A stretch of DNA of 14,142 nucleotides from Lentzea sp. Lineage in GTDB: Bacteria > Actinomycetota > Actinomycetes > Mycobacteriales > Pseudonocardiaceae. Below are positions 6,905-13,700 of the stretch, in pieces. The stretch lies in the NCBI GenBank assembly GCA_030146905.1, contig JASLAV010001143.1, positions 1 through 14,142 of the forward strand. The letters run 5' to 3'. Each line of letters begins with the position of its first letter. Positions within the stretch are counted from its first letter, which is position 1. Made by a program: the position numbers and the translations under genes. Below the pieces are notes generated by a model. It saw only the letters and a program-made list of their open reading frames with translations. It did not search any database and was not told the origin of the DNA.

Positions 6905-7736
6905 GACCGCGTTGCGCAACGATGCCGCCCGACTGGGGGCCGAGGGCGTCACGGTCGGGTACGCCGACCGCGTCGTGCTCGACAACCTCGACGTCACCAT
7001 CCCGACCGGGGTGATCACCACGGTGATCGGGCCGAACGGCTGCGGCAAGTCGACGCTGCTGCGCACGCTGTCCCGGCTGCTCAAGCCGCGCGAGGGAACC
7101 GTGCTGCTCGACGGCCACGACATCGCGCGCCTGCGGACCAAGGACGTCGCGAAGAGGATGGGGCTGCTCCCGCAGACCCCGATCGCGCCGGAGGGGCTCA
7201 CGGTCGCCGACCTGGTCGCCCGCGGCAGGCACCCGCACCAGAGCTGGGTGCGCCAGTGGTCGAGCGACGACGCGGACGTCGTGGCCAGGGCGTTGGAGAT
7301 GACCGGTGTCGCCGATCTCGCCCACCGCCCCGTCGACTCGCTCTCCGGCGGCCAGCGGCAGCGCGTGTGGATCTCGATGACGCTCGCGCAGGGCACCGAC
7401 CTGCTGCTGCTCGACGAGCCGACGACCTACCTCGACCTCGCGCACGCGATCGACGTGATCGACCTCGTCGACGACCTGCACGAGGGCGGCTGCACGATCG
7501 TGATGGTGCTGCACGACCTGAACCTCGCGGTCCGCTACAGCGACAACCTGATCGTGATGAAGTCCGGGTCGATCGTCGCCCAGGGGCACCCGAGCCAGGT
7601 GATCACCAGCGAGCTGCTGGCGGACACGTTCGGCCTGCAGGCCAAGGTCATCGACGACCCGGTCAGCGAGCGGCCGCTGATCGTGCCGATCGGCAGGACG
7701 CACGTGGTATCGAAGAGTGACCAAGCACTAGGTTAG
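6903..7736 (+). CDS. Iron-siderophore ABC importer ATPase (FepC family)
   Basis: This 277-residue cytoplasmic ATPase powers the FecCD permease pair. All motifs are intact: Walker A G-P-N-G-C-G-K-S-T (43-51), signature L-S-G-G-Q (147-151), Walker B L-L-L-L-D-E-P (167-173) and H-loop His204 in V-L-H-D-L-N. The block P-E-G-L-T-V-A-D-L-V-A-R-G-R-H-P-H is characteristic of iron-siderophore and vitamin B12 importers. The ATG start directly follows a TAnnnT box and an iron box, and upstream there are only stops and the end of the permease. It has its own promoter region, 29 bases after the permease operon, and may also be read through from it. By order it corresponds to cchE (from memory). Confidence 0.95.
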   Translation: MTALRNDAARLGAEGVTVGYADRVVLDNLDVTIPTGVITTVIGPNGCGKSTLLRTLSRLLKPREGTVLLDGHDIARLRTKDVAKRMGLLPQTPIAPEGLTVADLVARGRHPHQSWVRQWSSDDADVVARALEMTGVADLAHRPVDSLSGGQRQRVWISMTLAQGTDLLLLDEPTTYLDLAHAIDVIDLVDDLHEGGCTIVMVLHDLNLAVRYSDNLIVMKSGSIVAQGHPSQVITSELLADTFGLQAKVIDDPVSERPLIVPIGRTHVVSKSDQALG

Positions 7737-7746
7737 CCTGCCCTAA
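7728..7746 (+). promoter_or_regulatory. Iron box 1 upstream of the binding-protein gene
   Basis: CTAGGTTAGCCTGCCCTAA matches the IdeR/DmdR consensus at 15 of 19 positions, with both half-sites nearly complete. It covers the last codons and the TAG stop of the ATPase gene. Confidence 0.78.
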
Positions 7747-7754
7747 CCGGGTGA

Positions 7755-7773
7755 TAAGGTTCGGCTGTCCTAA
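7755..7773 (+). promoter_or_regulatory. Iron box 2 upstream of the binding-protein gene, overlapping the likely -10
   Basis: TAAGGTTCGGCTGTCCTAA matches the consensus at 15 of 19 positions. Its start lies 27 bases after the start of box 1. A possible -10, TAATTT (7771-7776), overlaps its right end, giving a leader of roughly 30 bases before the ATG at 7813, which does have a ribosome binding site (GAGGTG, 7803-7808). Confidence 0.78.
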
Positions 7774-7812
7774 TTTCCCCCGCCGCGTGGGCAGCGAAGA
7801 ACGAGGTGCCGA

Positions 7813-8859
7813 ATGGGCCAGAGAACGACCATGACCTGGAAGCGGTTGACCGCTGTGGCAGCAGCCGTGGTGGTCGGCGCCGGCGTCCTCGCAGGGTGCG
7901 GTTCCTCCACGCCTGCGACGACTCCTGACGCGGGCAACGCCTCCGGCGGCACGTTCCCGACCAAGGTCGAGCACTTCTTCGGCACGACCGAGATCAAGGA
8001 AGCGCCCAAGCGCGTCGTCTCCCTCGGTTACACCGACGACCAGACGATGCTCGCGCTGGGCACCGTCCCGGTCGGCATGGTCGACCAGTACCCGAACCCC
8101 GAGGGCCGCAAGCCCGACATCAACACCCAGTGGGCCTGGGTGAAGGACAAGTGGGGTTCGACCACGCCCGAGGTCGTGATGAAGAACGGCGACACCGAGC
8201 CGAACTACGAGAAGATCGCGGAGCTGCGTCCAGACCTGATCGTCGCCGTCTACTCCGAGGCCGACCAGGCCTGGTACGACAAGCTGACCAAGATCGCTCC
8301 CGTGGTCGGTCGCACCAAGGCCGAGACCGAGCCGTTCAGCGCGAAGTGGCAGGACAACGCCCTGCAGGTCGCGAAGGCGCTCGGCAAGGAGGCGGAGGGC
8401 GCCAAGATGATCAAGGCCGTCGACGACAAGATGGCGGAGGCCAAGAAGGCGAACCCGGCCTGGGCGAACGAGACCGCCGTCGTCACCTCCTGGTACAAGG
8501 ACGCCGTCGCGCCGTTCAGCACCACCGACGTGCGCGGCCAGGTCGTCTCGGGCATCGGCTTCAAGGGCAACACGAAGGTCGACGAGCTCGCGGCGGGCAA
8601 GTTCTTCGTGACGCTGTCCCCCGAGCGCATCGACGTGATGAACGTCGACCGCATCTTCGTGATCGCGGACGAGGCGGACCAGAAGTCGCTGAAGGCGTTC
8701 GAGCTGTTCAACAACCTGCCCGCGGTGAAGGCGGGCAAGGTCCACTGGATCCTCGACAGCGAGGGCCCCGCCGTCGGTGCCGCGATCTCGCAGGCCACCC
8801 TGGCGTCCATGCCGTACGCGGTCGACGAGCTGGTGAAGGCCGCCAAGTCGGCGGCCTGA
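7813..8859 (+). CDS. Ferric-siderophore-binding lipoprotein (periplasmic-binding protein, FecB/FepB type)
   Basis: This 348-residue protein is exported and anchored to the outer face of the membrane. A signal peptide (K-R then a hydrophobic run at about 12-27) ends in the lipobox L-A-G-C with the lipid-modified Cys29. A Ser/Thr/Pro/Ala-rich linker follows, then a TroA/FecB-type fold with A-P-K-R-V-V-S-L-G and L-R-P-D-L-I-V-A, typical of siderophore receptors. The ATG at 7813 is chosen for GAGGTG four bases upstream; ATG at 7831 is an alternative that keeps the signal peptide. Unlike its neighbours it has an ordinary leader, which fits the need for high expression. It delivers ferric siderophore to the two permeases and corresponds by order to cchF (from memory). 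Given the NRPS prediction, a ferric hydroxamate ligand is inferred. Confidence 0.94.
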   Translation: MGQRTTMTWKRLTAVAAAVVVGAGVLAGCGSSTPATTPDAGNASGGTFPTKVEHFFGTTEIKEAPKRVVSLGYTDDQTMLALGTVPVGMVDQYPNPEGRKPDINTQWAWVKDKWGSTTPEVVMKNGDTEPNYEKIAELRPDLIVAVYSEADQAWYDKLTKIAPVVGRTKAETEPFSAKWQDNALQVAKALGKEAEGAKMIKAVDDKMAEAKKANPAWANETAVVTSWYKDAVAPFSTTDVRGQVVSGIGFKGNTKVDELAAGKFFVTLSPERIDVMNVDRIFVIADEADQKSLKAFELFNNLPAVKAGKVHWILDSEGPAVGAAISQATLASMPYAVDELVKAAKSAA

Positions 8860-8896
8860 CGTCCGGCGGCACAACCCCTGCGAAAGGCCTCCCCTC

Positions 8897-10693
8897 GTGA
8901 CCACGAGCGTCTCCGGCGCGCCCGCGAAGATCCTGCGCACCGCGACCGGGCGGGAGGCCCTCCGCTGGGTGCTCGACCACTGCCGTTCCGCTCCAGGCCT
9001 GCCGATCGCCACCGTCGTGGCGACGGTCGTGGGGGCGGTGCTGCAGATCGTCCCGGTGTTCCTGCTGGGCACCGTGGTGGACGGGATCGTCGGGGGGAGG
9101 AGCCCGTCCATCCTGTGGACGATCGGCATCGCCACGGTCGTGGCCGCGCTCGCGGGCGCGGTCATGACCGCGGTGTCGACCTACCTGATCGGTCACGTCG
9201 GCGCGGACATGCTGGCGCGGCTGAGGGAAGGTGCGGTCCGCTCGGTGCTCGGCATGCCGAGCGCGCGGATCGAGCAGGTCGGCCGCGGCGACGTGCTGTC
9301 CCGCGTCGGTGACGACGTCGCGGTCATCTCCAGGGGTTTCCGCACGGCGATCCCGACGATCTTCTCGGCGGTCGTGCTGGTCGTGATCGCCACCGCGGGC
9401 ATGTTCGGGCTCGACTGGCGGCTCGGTCTCGCCGGTGCCTGCGCGCTCCCCGCGTACGCGCTGGCGTTGCGCTGGTACCTGCCCCGCTCGCAGCCGCTCT
9501 ACCGCGCCCGCTCCGAGGCGCAGGCCGACCGCGCCCAGGCGTTGATCAACGGTCTCGACGGCATCGCCACGGTGCGCGCCTACCGCCTCGAGAACGCCTT
9601 CCGGGAGAAGGTGACCGCCGAGTCGTGGCGGGTCCGCGACATCGGCATCGAGGTCTTCCGGTTCTTCGGCCGCTTCATCGGCAGGGAGAACCGCGCCGAG
9701 TTCATCGGGCTCGGGCTGATCATCGTCGTCGGCTACCTGCTCGTGACGAACGGGCAGTCGTCGCTGGGCCAGGTCTCCGTGGCGGCGCTGCTGTTCCACA
9801 AGCTGTTCGTGCCGCTCGGGCTGATCATGGCGTTCTTCGACGAGGCGCAGAAGTCCGGCGCGGGGCTGACGCGGCTGGTGGGCGTGCTGACCGAGTCCGA
9901 CGGCGACGAGCTCGTGCGCAGCGCGGTCGCCGTCGACCCCGGCGCGAAGCCGCTCCCGGTGTCGGTGCGCGGGCTTTCCTTCCGCTACCCCGAATCCGAG
10001 CACGACGTCCTGCGCGACATCGACCTGGAGATCCCCGCCGGCACGTCGCTCGCGCTGGTCGGCGCGACCGGTGCCGGCAAGACGACGCTGGCGGCCCTGG
10101 TCGCCGGTACCGGCACCCCGCAGTCCGGGTCCGTGCACATCGGCACCACGGATCTCGCCGAGGTCGACGAGGCGGGCGCCCGCGCGCTGGTCAGCATCCT
10201 CACCCAGGAAGCCCACGTCTTCGCCGGCCCGCTGGCGGAGGACCTCCGGCTGGCTGCCCCGGACGCGACCGACGACGAGCTGATGGACGCGCTGCGGACC
10301 GTCGGCGCCGACGCGTGGGTCCAGGCGCTTCCCCAGGGCCTGCGGACCGAGGTGGGCGAGGGCGGCGAACGCCTCGACGTCACCAAGGTCGCGCAGATCG
10401 CGCTGGCCAGGCTCGTGCTCGGCCGCTCCCCCGTCGTCGTGCTCGACGAGTCGACGGCGGAGGCGGGCAGCCAGGGTGCCGCCGCGCTGGAACGGGCCGC
10501 GCTCGCCGCGTGCCGCGGTCGCACCACGCTCTTGGTCGCGCACCGCCTGACGCAGGCCATCGCCGCGGACCAGATCGCCCTGCTCGACGCGGGTCGTGTG
10601 GTGGAACGGGGAACGCACGAAGAACTTGTCGCGCGTGACGGGCGTTACGCGGCACTTTGGGCCGCTTGGCGATTCGGAACCGCAAATACTTAG
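8897..10693 (+). CDS. ABC exporter half-transporter (membrane domain plus ATPase) with non-canonical signature motif
   Basis: This 598-residue protein joins an N-terminal six-helix exporter domain (about 30-310) to a C-terminal ATPase domain (about 350-590). Walker A G-A-T-G-A-G-K-T-T (389-397), a Q-loop in L-T-Q-E-A, Walker B V-V-V-L-D-E (513-518) and H-loop His549 are intact. The signature that should read L-S-G-G-Q is instead L-D-V-T-K (493-497), and the D-loop S-A-L-D is replaced by A-E-A-G-S. The frame is continuous through this stretch, so it is not a sequencing slip. The GTG start has AAAGG at 8883-8887, nine bases upstream, and follows the binding protein by 37 bases with no iron box between, so the two form one unit. 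It most likely exports the finished siderophore and corresponds by order to cchG (from memory). With one impaired half it probably works with a second half-transporter. Confidence 0.92.
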   Translation: MTTSVSGAPAKILRTATGREALRWVLDHCRSAPGLPIATVVATVVGAVLQIVPVFLLGTVVDGIVGGRSPSILWTIGIATVVAALAGAVMTAVSTYLIGHVGADMLARLREGAVRSVLGMPSARIEQVGRGDVLSRVGDDVAVISRGFRTAIPTIFSAVVLVVIATAGMFGLDWRLGLAGACALPAYALALRWYLPRSQPLYRARSEAQADRAQALINGLDGIATVRAYRLENAFREKVTAESWRVRDIGIEVFRFFGRFIGRENRAEFIGLGLIIVVGYLLVTNGQSSLGQVSVAALLFHKLFVPLGLIMAFFDEAQKSGAGLTRLVGVLTESDGDELVRSAVAVDPGAKPLPVSVRGLSFRYPESEHDVLRDIDLEIPAGTSLALVGATGAGKTTLAALVAGTGTPQSGSVHIGTTDLAEVDEAGARALVSILTQEAHVFAGPLAEDLRLAAPDATDDELMDALRTVGADAWVQALPQGLRTEVGEGGERLDVTKVAQIALARLVLGRSPVVVLDESTAEAGSQGAAALERAALAACRGRTTLLVAHRLTQAIAADQIALLDAGRVVERGTHEELVARDGRYAALWAAWRFGTANT

Positions 10694-10708
10694 GTTAGGC
10701 TACCTTCA
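10690..10708 (+). promoter_or_regulatory. Iron box upstream of the NRPS gene (strongest in the window)
   Basis: TTAGGTTAGGCTACCTTCA matches the IdeR/DmdR consensus at 16 of 19 positions; the first 13 are perfect. It overlaps the TAG stop of the exporter gene. A possible promoter is TTCGGA (10673-10678), 17 bp, then TAGGCT (10696-10701), which would place the -10 inside the box, so iron-loaded repressor should block NRPS transcription directly. Confidence 0.82.
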
Positions 10709-10722
10709 CCGATCGTGAAGGG

Positions 10723-13700
10723 ATGGCTGAGTCGTCGATGGAACAGATGGCCGACCGTGACGTACTTCTTTCGACCGCCCGGATCGCTTCCGTTCGGCGC
10801 CGTGCCGGTGAGTACCCGCAGCGGACCATCGCCGTCGCGAGTGCCGTCGCACTGGCCAGGTGGGCGGACCCTTCACTGGAGCTGGACGGCTTCGAGCTCA
10901 CGCCCGCCACGCCCTTCGGCGATCTACTGGTCTGGGCCGACAAGGGCCAGCGGTGGGACGTCACCGAAACGCCGGACGGCTGGGCGATCCCCGTCCCGGA
11001 CGGCGTGGACCTGGCAGAAGCCCAGCGCGCGCTGGACGACCTGGCCGAGTTCCCCAACCGCGCCATCGGCACGATGACGTCCCAGACCGTCGACGAACGG
11101 CTCGCGGACCTGGCCCGCTGGAACGACAACGAGTTCCCGCGCGAACGACCGAGCATCGTCGAGCTGTTCCGCGAGCAGGCCCGGCAGCGCCCGGACGCGG
11201 TCGCGATCAACGACGGTGACCGCGCGTTCACCTACGGCGAGGTGCTCGCCCGGTCCAACCAGCTGGCCCGCCACCTGATCGGGCGCGGCCTGACCACCGA
11301 ACAGGTCGTCGGCATCTCGCTCGACCGGTCGGCGGAGATGGTGGTCGGCCTGCTCGCCGTGCTGCAGGCCGGTGGCGCGTTCGTGCCGCTCGACCCGCAG
11401 TGGCCGGCCTCCCGCCGCGAGTCGGTGATCACCGACGCCCACGTCGGCCTGCTCCTCGGTTCCGGTCAGGAGGACGAACCTCCCGCCATCGCCGTCGACC
11501 TCTCCGGCTGGGCGTTCACCGACTACTCCGGCGACCCCACCGACGTCACGATTCCCGGCGCCCAGCTCGCGTACGTGATGTTCACGTCCGGCTCGACCGG
11601 CCGCCCCAAGGGCGCGATGATCCGTCATGAGGCGATCAGCGAACGCCTGCTGTGGCAGGTGGACCAGATCCTCCACTTCGGACAGACGGACGCGTCGCTG
11701 TTCAAGGCGCCTCTGTCGTTCGACATCTCGATCAACGAGATCTTCCTGCCGCTGGTGTGCGGCGGGCGGACCGTCGTCGTGCGCTCCGGCGGCGAACGCG
11801 ACCCGCACCACCTGCTGCACACGATCGACCGCCACCGCGTGACGTTCGTGTACCTGGTGTCGTCGATGCTGGACGTGCTGCTGAACATCGCGGGCGACGG
11901 CGAGCTGGGCAGCCTGCGGCACGTGTGGTGCGGCGGCGAGGTGCTCACCCCCGAGCTGTACGACAGGTTCCGCACGCGGCTCGACATCCCGATGTACCAC
12001 GGGTACGGCCCCGCGGAGGCCACGATCGGCGTCTCGCACGTGATCTACCGCGGCGAGGCGGAGCGGCTGTCGACGTCGATCGGCAAGGCCAACCCGAACA
12101 CCGACCTGTACGTGCTGGACGACCAGCTGCGGCCGTGTCCCGTCGGCGTCGGCGGCGAGCTGTACATCGGCGGTTTCCTGCTGGGCCGCGGCTACGTGAA
12201 CGCTCCGGGCCTGACGGCGTCGCGGTTCGTGGCGAACCCGTTCGCCTCCGACGGCTCGCGCCTCTACCGGACCGGCGACCTGGCGCGGTTCGCACCGGAC
12301 GGGTCGCTCGACTTCCTCGGCCGCGTCGACAACCAGGTCAAGATCCGCGGCATGCGGCTGGAGCTGGAGGACGTCGAGGTCGCGCTCGCCGAGCACCCGC
12401 GCGTGCGCCACACCTGTGTCGTCGTCAGGAAGAACTCGGCCGGCGGCAACTACCTCGTCGGGTACGTCGTCCCGTCCGACGAGGACCTGACCCCGGACGC
12501 CGTGAAGCAGTGGGCCACCGACCACATGGTCGAGTACATGGTGCCCGCGCACATCGTGGTGATGAGCGAGTTCCCGTTGACCCCCAACGGAAAGCTCGAC
12601 CGCCGCGCGCTGCCGGAGCCGGTCGTCGACACCGGTCCCGTCACGGCGGCGGCCACCGATGACGAGGCGACGATCTGCGCCGCCGTCGCGTCGGTGCTGC
12701 GGGTCGAGCAGGTCGGCGCCGACCAGGACTTCTTCGAACTGGGCGGCGACAGCATCCTCGCGATCTCGCTGCTGTCCGCGTTGCGCGCGGAAGGCGTCTT
12801 CGTCACGGCCACGCAGATCTTCGTCAACCGCACCCCGCGTGCGCTGGCCGCCGTCGCGTCCCGTGACGGCGCGGTGGCCGTGGACCACGACGACGTGCCG
12901 ACCGGACCGGTGGCGGGCCTGCCGATCGTGCAGTGGCTCGGCGAGACCACGGACGCGATCGACGGGTTCGTGCAGTCGGTCGTTCTCAACACCCCGGCCG
13001 CGCTGACCGCCGGTGCTCTGACGGAGATCCTCGACGCCGTCGTCGCGCGGCACGACATGTTGCGCGCCAAGCTGGTCCGCGGCGAACGGTGGTCGTTCGA
13101 CGTCCTGACCGACGGTCGTGCGCTCTGGGAGGAGAGCGACGCGCCGCTGGAGGAGTGCGTCGCTGCGGCGACCGAGGGGCTGAACCCGGACGCGGGCATC
13201 ATGCTGCGCGCGGTGTGGCGGCCTCGGGACAGGCAGCTCGTGATCGTGATCCACCACGTGGTCGTCGACGGCGTGTCGTGGCGGATCCTGTTCGACGACC
13301 TCGCCCTGGCGTGGCAGCAGGTCTCGTCCGGTGCGCCGGTCGAGCTGCGCCCGGTGGGCACCTCGTTCCGGCGCTGGACCCAGCTGCTGGAGAAGGCCGG
13401 GTTCGAGGCGGACCGCGAGTACTACGAGCGTCCGCTGCCGGGCGTGGACCAGCTGCTCGGCCGGCGTGAGCTGTCGGACGACGACGTCGTCGCGGGCGAA
13501 CGGACGCGCACGGTCACCGTCGGTTCCCGGGCCACCGCGGCACTGCTGGGTGACGTGCCCGCGTTGTTCCACGCCAAGGTCAACGACGTGCTGCTGACCG
13601 GTCTCGCGGTCGCGCTGGCGAAGTGGCGGCGCGACAACGGGCAGGACCAGACGTTCGCGCACGTCGAGCTGGAGGGCCACGGCCGCGAGGGCCGGTTCGT

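Noticed and set aside
10360..10420. Frameshift or sequencing error as cause of the missing L-S-G-G-Q in the exporter
   Set aside because: The frame is unbroken, with G-E-G-G-E-R-L before and A-Q-I-A-L-A-R-L-V-L after at the normal distance, so only the motif residues are changed.
10924..13680. Very long minus-strand open frame (918 codons) opposite the NRPS
   Set aside because: It is a shadow of high-GC codon bias: the plus strand encodes complete A, T and E domain motifs here, and the minus translation is Arg/Val/Asp-rich with no recognisable domain.
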